DNA of 64,000 nt from Roridomyces roridus (taxonomy: Eukaryota > Basidiomycota > Agaricomycetes > Agaricales > Mycenaceae), in the NCBI GenBank assembly GCA_029378245.1, contig JARKIF010000020.1:682001-746000 (forward strand), read 5' to 3'. Position 1 is the stretch's first letter, and every line of letters starts with the position of its first letter. Of this stretch, positions 11,401-23,692 are shown one piece after another. Made by a program: the position numbers and the translations under genes. Below the pieces are notes generated by a model. That model made no database searches. It had not been told where the DNA came from and saw nothing but the letters and a program-made list of their open reading frames with translations.

Positions 11401-13544
11401 ATTCTTTTCAAGTGTTCAGTATTATTCTTTTGTCAAAACATTTGGACATTCAGCTGCCTCATATTCAATTCGTGCATTCATTTCTCATGCATACGTGACG
11501 GCGCAAATGTCGAATTTTCCGGGCGTTGAGTCCCCATCCATTTACATGCATCTACGTCTTATAGTGCTGGATCGCTTCTTTCCCCCGTGAATAGGGCAAA
11601 CCTGTCTTCTCTGGACAATCTTTATGCTACTATTATCTGGGGTCTCGTGCGATTATCTACGGCTACACCTCAAGAACGGCCCGGGCTAGAACACATGGTG
11701 GAACAACCGACCAGAATTTAACTCTTGCTTGCTTCATGCATCGCCACCTTCAACCTGAACTACACAAGATAAATGCCACGGCCTTACTGACCGCCAATAC
11801 TATTCTCCTGATCGAGCTGGCCTCTTTGACCGTGACCTCCCAGGCAGATATCTTCTCCGGTCTGATTACTTCACTCTGAACTCGTTGCTTTACCCCAATC
11901 CTTGTGATCGAAACTATTAAACTTCTTTCCCTCAGGCTATTGAGCGGCTCTTCTGATCGCTCGCATCTGTGATCCTCGGGCTCCGACTGGACTTGTATGT
12001 CTGTCTGCTACTGAAGGCGGCCAACCCATTCTCGTGCTATCGAAAGCATCGAGTTTCATTCTTACTAGGCGATCGAAGGCCCTTTTCCAAGCATTCATGT
12101 ATTCTTAACGGGCTCGATTGCCCTGTATCTCCGGCGATATCAAAACGGTCGCCTTTCACGGTCTTCTCCCTGTCTTCGAGGAAAATTTGCCCTCGGGAGC
12201 AGCCCTATTTTTCCGTGCCCTAATCGCTGGAGTTCCGCGTGCTCGCCGACGGCACTCACACATCCTCAGCGTTGGATTCGGGCTCATCATCGTGAATCGG
12301 ATTCATGTCCTCTCCGTTGGCAAAAATTTCCGTGGCTCGTATGTTTCACGATCGACCTGGTACCTACTCTTCATGCTACCGGTGTGAAGGGGCTGCAGTG
12401 CTGTACCATGTGCGACCGAAGGAGTCTGCAATACTCTGTGTTTCGGATTCACTGCCCTGGCCGAACTCGGGTGTGTAATCTGGCTCTTCAGAATCACACC
12501 TCGTGCGCACCATCGCGTCGAAACCCAGATGGTAGACCGTGAGATCGTGGATGTCTCGGGTCAATAACTTCCGCTACAACCTTCGAATTGTTTTCTTTCA
12601 TTGCCAAACTTTCTTGGCTCCCGGTTCATTCATTTTGTCGGGAGATGACGGTTGGGACTCGGCATAACTTGGCAGCTTTGATCGCGCTCCAACCCTGGGC
12701 CTCGGTCGCTCCGTGACCCTCGACGTACAACTTGAAGCCTCATGTCAATCCTGGTCTTTCCCCGGCGCGTCCGAGCACGAGCCTCAAGGCTTGGGTACCC
12801 TTCTTCGTACCAGCTATTCCATAGACATTGGTTCATGGACCACTCAGTGGAAGCACGTCAACTGCGGTGTCACGAGCCAGAACTCTCCCACCTAAACCTG
12901 ATTTCAATCTTTCCGCCTCACCGGGCTTCAAGCTTCATTCTTCGTTCAATTTCAATTTGTTTATTCCATTCTCCTTGTCCCGGGAGACCTCGCCGTACCT
13001 GCTGCGGGATTCATACAGATCCGCAATCACCACTCGCACAATTGCCAAGTGGCGCAAATTCTCCACTGTTGAAAACTACTCCACCTCGAGCCTTGGATAA
13101 ACAAACTTTCTAGAGTTAGGTTGGGGAGTTTAGACTCGGAGCTTTCTGTCCACAGCTTGCCCCTTTTTGCATGATACCTGTCCGAGGCTTATCAATCTCA
13201 ACTCCAAGGACCAAAGAGACTTTCTCTGCTCAATACCGGCAAGTTTTCTGCGACGTCGAACCAAGGACGATTCTTGTGTTTCCACTCAGAGTCAGCAGTT
13301 GAATTTGGTTTTCAACACACAAACTCCTGGATTGGCACTCTCCCTTCCCTTCCGGACGAGGCCTCACTATGATTCGGTCTTCAAGTCGAGTAATTTCCCT
13401 GTTCTGTGGGACTCGCTCCGAGTCGCTCAGGGTTTTCTTGTGGGCACTGGTCGAGGATTTGACACGGATAGATGACTCTTCGCCGCTTTGTTGGTGGGTT
13501 AGCCGTGGGCTTCGGTGATGCCCTCGTCTGGCGTCTCCGTGTCT
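11401..13544. other. No supportable gene
   Basis: Only short frames are present, none with a recognisable domain or a consistent splice chain. It is flanked on both sides by repeats and is probably decayed mobile DNA. Confidence 0.4.
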
Positions 13545-13697
13545 GGGTTCATTCTCACGCCTCACCGTCGCCCTACGACCTGGAGATCAGTGGTTTGGGA
13601 AGTCGAACCTTCCGCTGCTCCTCCACCCCCAACGAACATCTGTGGCTGCCTCAGATTTTATTTCAATTTCCAGACACAAACGAAGCGCAGAACAAGA
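13545..13697 (+). repeat. 153-bp repeat, copy 1
   Basis: The block begins GGGTTCATTCTCACGCCTCA and recurs at 13968-14120 with a single difference noticed (GATCAGTGG versus GATCAGCGG). Its right edge abuts the 168-bp repeat exactly. Confidence 0.85.
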
Positions 13698-13865
13698 GTG
13701 TAGTACTGGTGAGCTTGCGAAGGCAGTACTGATTCTTGTGACAGCGGAGTGATGTGTGACCTGTGACCTGTGCTTTTCTCATCACACCACGACAATCTGC
13801 CAGCACTTCATGGAATGCATCCCCTGCCTCGATGAATCCACCCTCCAACATCTTCAAAATCTTTC
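13698..13865 (+). repeat. 168-bp repeat, copy 2
   Basis: Same sequence as 10475-10642. It is joined directly to the right edge of the 153-bp repeat. Confidence 0.85.
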
Positions 13866-13967
13866 CCCGCCCACCCTCGCCTTCAAAGTTATGGTCATAC
13901 AAATATTGTTTTGTGGGATGTCCAGTTTCCCTTGGCATGTGGGCAGCACACAGGTAGGGCGGTGGTG

Positions 13968-14120
13968 GGGTTCATTCTCACGCCTCACCGTCGCCCTACG
14001 ACCTGGAGATCAGCGGTTTGGGAAGTCGAACCTTCCGCTGCTCCTCCACCCCCAACGAACATCTGTGGCTGCCTCAGATTTTATTTCAATTTCCAGACAC
14101 AAACGAAGCGCAGAACAAGA
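13968..14120 (+). repeat. 153-bp repeat, copy 2
   Basis: Second copy of the block at 13545-13697. Here it is followed by unrelated sequence, not by the 168-bp block. Confidence 0.85.
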
Positions 14121-15161
14121 AACAGGCCCAGGTTTCATGTATGTAAGTAAGCACGTGGAAACTGGCAAGAAACGGAGGCCTTGCCGAGACTCATCAATGT
14201 TTGGACAACTTGAACCCAGGCTCATTTAGAGCTTTCAAGTAGAGAGAGACGGGCAGAGCCCGGAGTTTGTCAGTCCGCTGGGCCTGGCAGTTGAACGGGC
14301 ATGTCATCCTTGTGGGGAAATCTGATTAGAACCCAATCGAGCAATTCCTCGACAACGCTGTTGTCATCCAACTGCGATGCAACTGCCGCGAATTACATAT
14401 TCGACAGGCAATCAATGATCTTCCGAAGACTCCGTGGATTCCGAGGACGGAGGAAGAGGCACACGAAAACCTCATGCAGATCAACGCCGATCTCGCCAAG
14501 AATGACAGCTGTACTAGTTGGTCTGATTGAGGTGCAACCCTTGTTGAATTGTTCCGAATTCGACAGCTAAAACGGTTAAATTCTATCCGCCGGCGCGATT
14601 ACAAAGGCAAGAACTTCCAACCGGCTGTTCCAACTCGAGTACCTGGAGTTCCAGTCACGAGTGCTGTATTCCGAGAGGACACACGTCTTCGGGTGAACCA
14701 ACTGTTACCATTCGGCATCATGGCTAGGGTTGCGTGCATCAAGTATCAATTCTTCACTGTCGTGCACTGTTCTTCTCTCTATTCGAACTTTTCGAAGAAT
14801 GAATACAAGCTAAGCGAGTGTCCGTGCGCGCCCCGACTCTTTCATTAAACCATCCACGGCATCACAAGCAGCGCTCTCAAGTTCCGGGGCATGCGGGAGT
14901 GCCGGCACTACAATCTATTGCATACATTTGTCGGTGATCTCGGAACGATCGCTATGTTGGACCAGTTGGTCGAGTGAGTGACCCTGAGAACGAAGCCTCG
15001 GTTGCTCGGATCGCCAATGACGAACGCTCGGATGTTCGGAGGCAGGACAGGATTAAACATGATATTAATTTTAAACAGGTCCATGCGTAGATTATGCTAG
15101 CTGGTTCAGTGTAAAGGTACCGCTGTGCCTGTCTCCACCGCCTGAACTACCGTGATTCGGC
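14121..15161. other. No supportable gene
   Basis: No recognisable coding sequence, RNA gene or repeat boundary was found between the 153-bp repeat and the 3' end of the Zn2Cys6 gene. Confidence 0.4.
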
Positions 15162-15978
15162 CTAAAAGCAAATAAGCAAGGCAGACTCGGGGTAACGAAC
15201 GGACGCGGCTGACCATGGACTCCCCAGTGATTCGTAGTTGTTGGCTGGGCTGAAGCCATGCCTATAACGCGCTGTTAGGTGAAGTTTGGTATGCATGAGT
15301 AGGTTGCGTACCATGAACTACCACCGCCAAGCCCATGAGTCCAAAAATCCAAAAGCACATCTCCTTGAAGTGGCGAATGTGCCCCGTAGTTCTCTGGCGG
15401 TCGTTGAGGCTGAATACCCGTCATAGGTACGTGAGACTGCGGAGCGGCGGTCCTGACGTCTAAATATTGTCGGGCATGCATGGCCTGCATGTCGTAGAGC
15501 ACGGACAGCGGGGGCTGCGGGTGTGGCTGTAGATGCGGGCGTATGGCCCGACGTGGGTCCGTAGGTGACGACGACGAGGAATATGGTGTTCGGTGGAAAG
15601 ACGGTACAGATAGCATGGTTGGACTCGAGCGGCGGTTTTTTGTTGGCATGCCCATGGGATCCGTGGCCGTGGCTGTCGAGGGTGGAGACGACTCCGAGTC
15701 TCCCAGATCGGATTCGGGCGAGTTGGAACTTGTTGGAGAGTGTGAGCGCGCATCTGCTGAGACGTATAGGCATGGCAGGTTTTTCGCTTTGCAGCGACTG
15801 CATGGTTTTGTCGGAGGTTGTTCGCTGGTTATGCACTACGCGTAAGAGATATCAATACTGGCTCATTGCTGGCCGATGGAGAACACACTCTGATTTTGCG
15901 TTTCCTGCAATGAGAGCAAGCAAGAATGGTGCGACGCAGCTTGCCGGAGCCAGAAGAAGATGGGGTGGGGCTGGACAT
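15162..15978 (-). CDS. Small Zn2Cys6 (fungal binuclear zinc cluster) protein
   Basis: Minus-strand exons 15978-15889, 15835-15312 and 15261-15162 join with consistent phase and give about 237 residues. The first intron splits the zinc cluster: exon 1 ends A-C-S-H-C-R-K-R-K-I-R and exon 2 continues C-I-T-S-E ... P-C-S-R-C-K-A-K-N-L-P-C. The Cys spacing is C-x2-C-x6-C-x10-C-x2-C-x6-C, the DNA-binding motif of Gal4-type regulators. The rest is Pro/Ser/Gln/His rich, and there is no room for the usual ~400-residue middle homology region. It is therefore a short regulator, a common type in Agaricomycetes. The start was set at M-S-S-P-T-P-S-S-S. The third exon is less certain; without it the frame ends at 15275. 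Targets are unknown. Confidence 0.8.
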
Positions 15979-17783
15979 GGGAGTTACGAATGTGCTGCGA
16001 ATTCTTACAAAGCGCCTTTTTATATGCGTTGTTCTGACCGCATCCGTCGCGTATCTCATATTGCTACTATCTCGAAAGCGGTGTGCGATCAGTCCTTCAC
16101 GTCAAGAAGCTCCATTGACTCAAATCTTGTACCGCTTTGGGAGAAACGGATCTGTGTTGTGCCGCGTCCCTGTGGCCGGTCAGAGCAGTGAAACACTGTA
16201 TGAGTGTGTTATTGAGCAGTCGCAGCAGACCAGTGGTTGCCCAGGGAATCCGTTCGGTAAATCGGAAGGGGGCGGGAAACTGACCGCAGTCGCAGCCCCT
16301 GTCAATACGAAAGCCTATTTGTCGAATCTTGTGTCAAACAGGGAAGATTTGGGCACGCACCGTTACTGTTGCGCCCATGCACGGGAGGGACAAGTCCTCT
16401 GACGGCGGTGTAGGCCTCGGTCGAGACCGACAGACTGATTTAATTTACCCTGTTGGAAAATTCAGGATGGACGGCGTCGACATGGATCTCACAAAGACGC
16501 CGGGGGGGAGTTTGGGTCATATAGGAGTAGAAGTGAGCCGCTAAATACTCCGCGTTGGCCAAGACCTTGGCACAGAAGCACCTAGAAGCACCGACGCGGA
16601 GAACAGGCTGCACCCCACCGGCTGAGGTCCCGGAAGATCCACGACGACCACGCAGCCGTGTTTCGACGTCGCCACGGATGTAATAATCAACAGCGCCCTG
16701 GCCCGTTGATGTTCATCAAAGATGATGGCCCACGCACTGGCGGCAGCTCACGGCTGTCAGCCGCGACTCGGCGACCTCGGCTTCTCAGGCACATGAAGCG
16801 CCAACAGCGCCCTGGCCCGGGATCACAATTAGCCCAGAGATCGACGCGTGTGTGGGAAGGTGTTGGATGATCTGGGGAAGATTGCCGGTTATCCTAGGTT
16901 AGCCTCTCCATAATTTCACGTAGGAGAAAACTCACAAATGGGTCGATGAATTCAAATTTCACTCCTCCGCAGCAGCCTTTGTCATGTACGCATCACAGGC
17001 ATGCGGTGACGAACCCTTCGGGGTCTAGCTCGGAAGTTGGGCCTCGTTCGAAACTAGATCATCCACCACTGCATGAGCAACACGAAATTCAAGCAATCCC
17101 ACAGCCCTCCTGCGTTTGCCAAAAAAAGTTGATTCCAATTTCCCGGAATCCATACATGACTCACCAATCAGGGCTGTTAGACGCATTTAAATTTAACCGA
17201 CGGGCGACTCGGAGACAATAATAGCCCGCGGCGTTGTTCCGAGAGGGCTCGTAAGCGAGAATTTGGCAAGAATTCTAATATTGATTGTTCGATTGTTCAG
17301 CAGGAGCAGCCACTGACACAGGGCAGAACTTACCGTGTACGTGATCTACCGCTGAATGGAACAGAACAACTAACGCGACCACACGTGAATGTTCCCACCC
17401 TCTAAGTCCCTCTTTGCGCCAATGGCGCTACCCTCAGCTTTGGGGGCGGATCTGGGTGTGCGACCGCACCCGATGGGTAAGCTGTTTATGTTGCCTCGGC
17501 GTCTAATGATGACTCTGCGCGCCTAGGTTTAACCTCGAGAGCTACTTCTACGGCTGAGTGGCGGCAATACTCTTGAAACAACTTGAGGGGGTTCTGATGT
17601 GATTTCAGAAACCTGTGTAAGTCAAAAAACTGTGCAAATTAATGTTCTCGTTCCAATCCATTTTTGCTATTGTACGAGCATGGGAAATCCGACGCGTCCG
17701 CGTGAACTGCGCAGCGTTGCTATTGTGAGTGGAAACGGGAGATGGGGGGTGAGACGAGCGCCCAGCAGGGAGACCTATGTTTA
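15979..17783. other. No supportable gene
   Basis: No convincing coding chain. The phrase ACAGCGCCCTGGCCCG occurs twice (about 16690 and 16806), a small local duplication. Confidence 0.4.
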
Positions 17784-18011
17784 TCATGTTTGGAACGGAG
17801 TAAGATCATGTATAGTCTTGTCAGAGTCAGGGCCGGTGATAAATAATTGAGAACCTGGCAGTCGATGACGATGGTCGATGTTCTCTGCGCCTCTCGCAGC
17901 AGTAAGGCACTGGTCCGCTGACTGCCAATAATCCCGACGGTGCATTACCAGGGAACACGAGAGGTGGTAGGATCCGATTTCGGGCCCGGGGTGGGATGTA
18001 CTTGCCGACAA
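17784..18011 (-). pseudogene. Degenerate tail of an F-box-type protein
   Basis: On the minus strand R-R-D-Y-W-Q-S-A-D-Q is followed by a short polar tail. It closely matches the R-R-D-Y-W-Q-F-A-D-E segment of the adjacent pseudogene (18088-18823), and the DNA following it (the phrase encoding H-R-L-P-G-S) is also shared. I read it as a partial tandem duplication of that gene's 3' end. Confidence 0.4.
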
Positions 18012-18087
18012 ACACAGTGATTAGAGCACGATGACTCACGGTGAGCGGGATAATGGGCCAGTATGTATATTATGCCTGCATGGAATT

Positions 18088-18823
18088 TTAGATTGGCCGA
18101 ACGCACCCTGGATCCTCGCAGTCGCTCGCAAAGAGCCGGGAACCTGGGAGGCGGTGCGATGAGATGCGAAGAGTCTGTGACCGTATGTAGGAAAATGACT
18201 TACGATCAATCTTACCTGCACGCTTCGCCGCGAGAAATTCGTCGGCAAATTGCCAATAGTCCCGACGTCCGGCTCCGCCACGGAAGAAGTTGCGATAAGT
18301 CTCTTTTTCTTCAACCATCAAGAAGCGATTGCCGGTTGAATAGTCGGGAATTCCTCGCGCGTGCACAAGCTTGGGTGCGACGAGAAAAGCCATACATTCA
18401 TTGCAATCTGGAGTTGGGGAGCATTTGTGGATCCAGCGCGGTGTGGACCTCTGGGAGGGTGAATGCAAGGTGTGTATTGTTGAGGGCCAGTGCGAGGCTA
18501 TGACCGATATGGGCCCCGAGAGAGGCATGGTAGGATTCGAGGAACTCGAGGTGCGTGAGGTTGTGGAACAGAGGCTGGGAGAACTGGATAAGCTCCAGCT
18601 TCCTATACGCGAGGGGACTGATAGTGAGCCGCTCGAGGCGCGCCCTGCGATTGAGCATCGCAATGTAATCCACAGGCTCGTGCAGATCCAGATCCAGAGA
18701 TACAATCGTAACGTCAGTGGGACAGACATCAAACACGGGAACCAAGTGTTTTGCTGCATAATAGCCCTCCGACATGGGTGGTGAGTTGAAGGAGGATCGG
18801 TCCCTTATCGCGGATCCTGGCAC
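18088..18823 (-). pseudogene. F-box-family protein C-terminal half, frameshifted
   Basis: Minus-strand frame from 18823 gives leucine-rich text with a repeated hydrophobic pattern (V-S-L-D-L-D-L, L-E-R-L-T-I-S-P-L, L-T-H-L-E-F-L-E), as in the LRR-like part of agaricomycete F-box proteins. It stops near 18400. A second frame then supplies the family's usual ending: a V-A-P segment, F-L-M-V-E-E, then R-R-D-Y-W-Q-F-A-D-E-F-L-A-A-K-R-A-G-K-I-D. No splice pair joins the two halves cleanly, and the N-terminal F-box is missing, so I call it a pseudogene. An unrecognised intron could rescue part of it. Confidence 0.5.
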
Positions 18824-20306
18824 GCCGGTTCTCTGCCCAGATCATAGGAAAGCCTTCGGCGCGCAGCATATGAGCTATCTCTACAGATGACGAGGTGGAG
18901 AGAACGCGACGAACATAAGGTTACAGCTCTTTGCATAATTGATGACAGTGAGCCAAAAAAAAACAATTCACAACATTTCGGTCAAAATGCACTTTTTGCT
19001 TGAATACCGTGCCTCTCGTACTTGGTGGAGCTGTCCAGCACTCTCGGCATCATGTAATAGTGGCTATCCCTTTAAACGACCCAAATCGGCCCCACAGCCT
19101 GTGTCGGATCGAAATACCGAAATCAACACGGAAGCAAAAGGCATGCTTCTTTTCGCTGCCACGTCTCTCTCTTCCCTCCTTGCCCGCCCGACACGACCGC
19201 CCCATCCTTCTACCAGCCTCCTGCCCTGCCGACCAATCGCTGCGCTCCGAAGGCGCCACTCGGAGCCCCGCGACTTGATTGATACTCACACCACTTGCTC
19301 GCCCACTTGGATCTACCACGCTCCACCAGACTGGCTCCCGACTGCCCATTGACGTGAGCCGACGACGTCAAAGCCCACCGACGCGAACGAAGATATCACC
19401 TCACTCGGAACGCCCCGCCTTGGGCTGCCTCTTAACGTCAGCCAACGGGCAGCTTGGCCCTTGGTCTGGACGGCGGAAACGGGAAAGGAGGAATGGCCCC
19501 GGGAAGGGCGGGTGGGACAGTAGTCGGCTCACGAGGGTGTGTACACTGCATGAAGGGCGAGGGAGGCTTGGCGAGAGAGGGGCACGGAGCCGCGAGCATT
19601 GTAAAGGTGCCATTTTGTCGTATCTTTGTTATTCGTTAGAACCTTTATCCACCCTTCATTCTGCCATTCTTCATCTCGAGAATGGGCCCTGCCAAGGCAT
19701 ATTGTGTGTCCTATCCATCCCCAGCCCACCCAGACCCGTGGCTCCGCGCTAGAGACGGAGAGACATTCGTTTGATCAAACTTGCGCGATCATGAGCAGGA
19801 AAGCTTCGTTCTGAGCCGTTCCACAGCCGTTTCATGCCATCCCAACGACGTAGAGAAGGGATCTTATCATAAGAATGTCACCTGCATAGCACACAATCCC
19901 TAAAGCGCGCTGGGAGGCTCACAAACGAACAAAAAGACTGATTTTCCGAAATGTTGTGAGTTGTTTTCTTTTTTTTGCTCACTGTCATCAATTATGCAAA
20001 CAGCTGTAAACCCTAGACAACAACGTGAGGGAGAATTGCGAACGAATGCCGAGAAGACGCACCAATGCTTCACCCGCCACGCCACACGCATGTTGTCGCG
20101 GTTCTCTGGCAATTCTCTGGTGTGGGGTGAACTGTGGGAAGGATCTCGGTGGAAGGACGGGGCAAGCTCTCAAATATGATGCGCTCGAGCTCTGGAGAAG
20201 AAGAGGCCCGTGAGAATACATTTCCAAGCGTCCATGGTCGTGGTTTGTGGACAAGAGAGTTGTGGCAGTGTTGTGGCTTTGTCAGCACTCTTGCTTCTGA
20301 CGCCCA
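18824..20306. other. No supportable gene
   Basis: Only short, unrecognisable frames. There are Pro/Ser-rich frames near 19000-19800, but no domain and no consistent splice chain. Confidence 0.4.
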
Positions 20307-20362
20307 TCATGTCGCTCGATGGCTTCGATGAGCACGTTCTGGGCGAGATACTCTGCTTCCTG
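20307..20362 (+). pseudogene. Duplicate of the F-box gene start
   Basis: A copy of the first ~50 bases of the F-box gene at 20506 (ATG, then D-E-H-V-L-G-E-I-L-C-F). It runs into a TGA after L. It lies 199 bp upstream of the intact start, in the same orientation. Confidence 0.65.
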
Positions 20363-20505
20363 TGATGTCCAAATCCGGCCACCCGTCCCCTTGAAGCTAC
20401 CTCACCGACGGGGTGCGAGCCGAGCGGCAATCCACAATCTCCCAATATCAGCCAAGCACAACAGCCTCTCCCACGTCAGCTTAAGTACGTCGAACGCCCA
20501 TCCCC

Positions 20506-22066
20506 ATGTCGTTTGCTACCCTCGATGAGCACGTTCTCGGCGAGATACTCTGCTTCTGCGACATTCATTGCGTCCTACGCTTTTCCCAGGCAGGCACCAC
20601 ACCCCAGTCTTGGACATGGCCTTGACGAGCTCATTTAGGTCAACAAATATTACCACCACGTCGCCTTTTGGAAACACGTCTGGATTTCCCTCGTCCGCGA
20701 CCTCGAATTCCGCGGATTGCGCGACAGGGATCCAGACCTCGAACTCCAAGCCTGTACGACGGAGTCTCTGGTCGATATGGCCAAGCGTGTAGCTCTCGGA
20801 CCGCGCACCTGGTCTCCCGCCTCGGCTGTGCCGCCGACGCTCAGTAGAGAGGTGGAGGTGAAACTCGGAGAGTCGTTTGAGGTCACCGATCCAACGCTCG
20901 TCCATTTGCTCCCCGGTGGCAGACACCTTGCAGTGCTTCACATCTTGGGCGGCTTTTCGTTGTGGTCGGTGGCAACAGGAGGGTGTATCTGGACATATGA
21001 AGCCCAAGGGCTCGTTTTCTTCGACGTGGATTTGAGGCACGGAGGTGACGTGGCTGTTTTCGCTCTTTCGTCCGGTAGTATTCAAGGGTACGCCTGGAGT
21101 CACCTCCTTTTTTCTCACTACAGGTACATTGAGGTTTTTAAAGTCGATCTCAGCACGGGGCATTTGTTTATGGCTCTTCGTTTCAATCTTCTGTGGCGCC
21201 GAGGGCACAGCCAGAAGACGACCCTCTCAGGAGACTTCCTTCTCCCAGCCTGTCTTTCCAAATCTATTGATACAGTCCAAGTCGTCAACTGGCGTGCAAA
21301 TACGTGTATTCGGGTGCAGCTCCCAACGATTATTGTATGCTCTGTCCTCCCGCTCAATACCAGCCACACTAGCTGATTTATTTTCCAGATCAACGCCGAA
21401 ATTGTCGGCGACCACCTACTTGTTATACACGGCACGCACGACAGTCTGCTGCTCGACGTATACTCTCTCGACTCCTTCGACGACTGGCACTCTGATCTCT
21501 CCTCCGACGCACCTCCGGTCACCCAGGTTCCAGCTGCATCACTTGTCGTCCCATTTGAGAATGTCGAGGATACCATAACTCCCCATATCATGATCCACAA
21601 ACATCCGGCACGGAGAGGCGCATACAGAATCATATTTGATTCGTTCCTCTCATGCAGAAATCATCCCTTAGCTCGGCCGAAGTCTCTCGTTGGGAGAGTA
21701 TGGAACAAGATACGCACACCCGCCATCGATGCGACCAAAGGAATTCGACACACATTCTCGTTCATTTCTCCGTCGAACGGCACCCCGCCGGGCCTCCGCC
21801 TCGTCTCGATAGCCCAATTCGACCGATCACCGGGAAGTTCGTCGGGATATTTGATGGAGCTGCACAGCTACACCACGGGTAGCAGTGCCGTTTTGCTTGA
21901 CGGGTATTTGGAACGAGATGGAGTCAGTTCCAAGGAACGGCCGCGGCGGGTTGTGCAGTGGCCTCGAGTGGATGGGATGTCCTATGCATTGCCATCTCTG
22001 AGTGTTTACAGCGCGGCGGTTGTATTGGTGGAAGGGAGGATGCTCAGGATCTTGTATTACCAGTGA
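20506..22066 (+). CDS. F-box protein
   Basis: Three exons (20506-20589, 20639-21334, 21389-22066) join with phase 0 throughout and give about 485 residues. The F-box is at residues 1-60: L-D-E-H-V-L-G-E-I-L-C-F-C-D, then V-L-R-F-S-Q|V-N-K-Y-Y-H-H, then V-W-I-S-L-V-R-D-L, the usual order in agaricomycete F-box proteins. The rest has repeated short strands (such as L-L-P-G-G-R-H-L-A-V-L and L-L-V-I-H-G-T) that suggest a beta-propeller-like substrate-binding half. It would act as a substrate adaptor in an SCF ubiquitin ligase. The first intron begins GCAGGC, so it is a GC-AG intron. A possible extra 36-nt in-frame intron lies at about 21090-21123; retaining it is harmless. The substrate is unknown. 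Confidence 0.78.
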
Positions 22067-22251
22067 AATGACGGCCATCTGTGGGTCTCAGCTCCTTCGA
22101 AATACGGTATGATCGAGTAACAAGCCGCAAGCACTTTCTTTCTGAGAATATGTAGCAGACGCTAGTGTACGAATACACACTGTTGCTCATCACTTTTCGC
22201 GTCTGCGTGGGATTTGTGTTATGCACGAAATACTGGATAGCTTTCAGAGTA

Positions 22252-22306
22252 GCTGACGCTGTTGGACGGAACATTCCCTCGGCCGGGTTCGACTCCCCAC
22301 GTCTGC
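22252..22306 (+). tRNA. tRNA-like unit, anticodon arm deleted
   Basis: It starts GCTGACG and ends ACGTCTGC, with D-arm text GTTGGACGGAACA and a B-box GGGTTCGACTCC between. At 55 nt it lacks the anticodon arm, so it is a relic of the family seen intact at 33096-33186. Confidence 0.4.
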
Positions 22307-22322
22307 ATAACTGGACCTTTGC

Positions 22323-22415
22323 GTCTTTTTTTGAGGGTCAAACTGGGAACGATGGGATAAATTCAACTGAATATGAACACAGATTCGAAGTGAGTCGACT
22401 TTCGCCATCGCGCGT
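22323..22415 (+). repeat. Spacer module following tRNA-like units, copy 1
   Basis: A T-run is followed by GAGGGTCAAAC, then CTGAATATGAACACA and GTCGAC. The same order (T-run, GAGGGYCCAA or GGGGGTCAAA, AACGAATGCGAA, GGGCTRAATATGAACA, CGCTCACGATCA) recurs at 25535-25630, 32348-32440 and 33208-33320. Each copy lies downstream of a tRNA-like unit. Confidence 0.55.
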
Positions 22416-22477
22416 TCAAGCGCCAGTCCGCATTCTCCCAAAACACGCACGCGCCACATTGCATAACTACAACCACC

Positions 22478-23465
22478 TCAATACGCTCGCCAGCCCTGCA
22501 TAACCCTCTTCCCCCGGTTCATATTCATCATAACAACATTCAAACCCTGCGCCTCGAACGCCTGTAATCGCAGACCAGCGGTTTTGATACGAATTCGCCC
22601 GAGGTACAAGCGGAGGAAACGAAGTCCCGTGGCAGCGTGCAACCTGGATTCGACCATGTCCACGAAGGCTTTGCGATCGATGGCGTCTTTGCGATCGCCC
22701 CAGGACAAGGAAGTGAGGCGTGGGCCAATGATTTCCTCTTCAGCAGAGGAGGTGAGAGTGAGAGCATCGATGAGCAATGCGGTTTCAACCCCTGGGCCCA
22801 AAACGTCGACGGCGAGAGTCGTCAGTCCTGGCGTCTCGCGCAGGATTGTGAGGACCTGTGAGGCTGGGCGCTGCACATGAAGAGCGTGAGGCTGGTCAAA
22901 GTCGCCGCGCACTTGGACCGGTAAAGGAAAGGGAGGATGGGCTCCAAACTCTCGCCGTGGACATGCAGGTCGAGGAGTGCCGGGGCGATGAGATGCGGGA
23001 GGAATGAGGCGCTGGTGGTGACGAGGCGGCGAAGATGTGGTAGGGAGACGTCGCCCATGTCAAGCGGGCGGACTGTGAAGTCTATATCACACTCGACGAG
23101 GTTGACGGCTTTCGAGAGGTTCGTAAAGTGCATCATTGAATCGTGGAAGGATGCTTTGTACGAAGCCAATTCCTTCCACGAGGACTCGAGTGAGATGTGT
23201 ATGGATGACTCCCTGCTGGCTTCGCCAGTAAGACCCGGCGCAGATTTGGCATGTGGGCGTTCGCGAGTAGGGTGTTCCAGTCTCGGCCAAGATACTCCAG
23301 GGACATGTGCATCCCGCAGGAGAAAGAGATCTCCTCCAGCATCGGTAGTGCTCCCAGCTCTTTGAACGGCTCCGGCGCCATATCCCACCAATGAAAGTCG
23401 AAATGCAGCGACCGCCACCGCGCACGGCGCTCCATGAGTTTGCTGAAAACCTTCCAGTGCGATTA
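22478..23465 (-). pseudogene. F-box/LRR-type pseudogene A (5' end missing, frameshifted)
   Basis: Minus-strand text starts inside the gene (M-E-R-R-A-R-W-R-S-L-H-F-D-F-H) and runs through L-P-M-L-E-E-I-S-F-S to an ending V-M-M-N-M-N-R-G-K-R-V-M. Alignment by eye with pseudogene B (26800-31754) shows both derive from one gene. Relative to B, copy A has a small indel near 23210 that shifts the frame, and a second shift near 22880. The F-box and everything upstream of the M-E-R-R-A-R motif are absent; tRNA-like sequence lies there instead. Confidence 0.72.
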
Positions 23466-23522
23466 GATGGGTTGTGCAAAAGCCGCATGAACCGCGTGCG
23501 GCTCCGTGCGGCTGTCTTGTGA

Positions 23523-23555
23523 CCAGGGCACCGGGTTCGACTCCCCGCCTCTGCA
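23523..23555 (+). tRNA. tRNA-like 3' end only
   Basis: CCGGGTTCGACTCCCCGCCT carries a T-stem/T-loop with a B-box, followed by CTGCA in place of the family's acceptor 3' strand. The 5' part is missing. Confidence 0.35.
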
Positions 23556-23692
23556 TAGTGTCAGTGTCACAGCATCCTTTTGAATTTCAAGGGCCAAACC
23601 GCGCAGAGTCGTCGAGGAATTTTCAAAAAGAAAAATGATGCTTTACAAAAAAAAACATACAAAGATATGGACCTGAGGGACGACACTGAAAA

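Noticed and set aside
20516..21208. 230-codon minus-strand frame
   Set aside because: Antisense shadow of exon 2 of the F-box gene.
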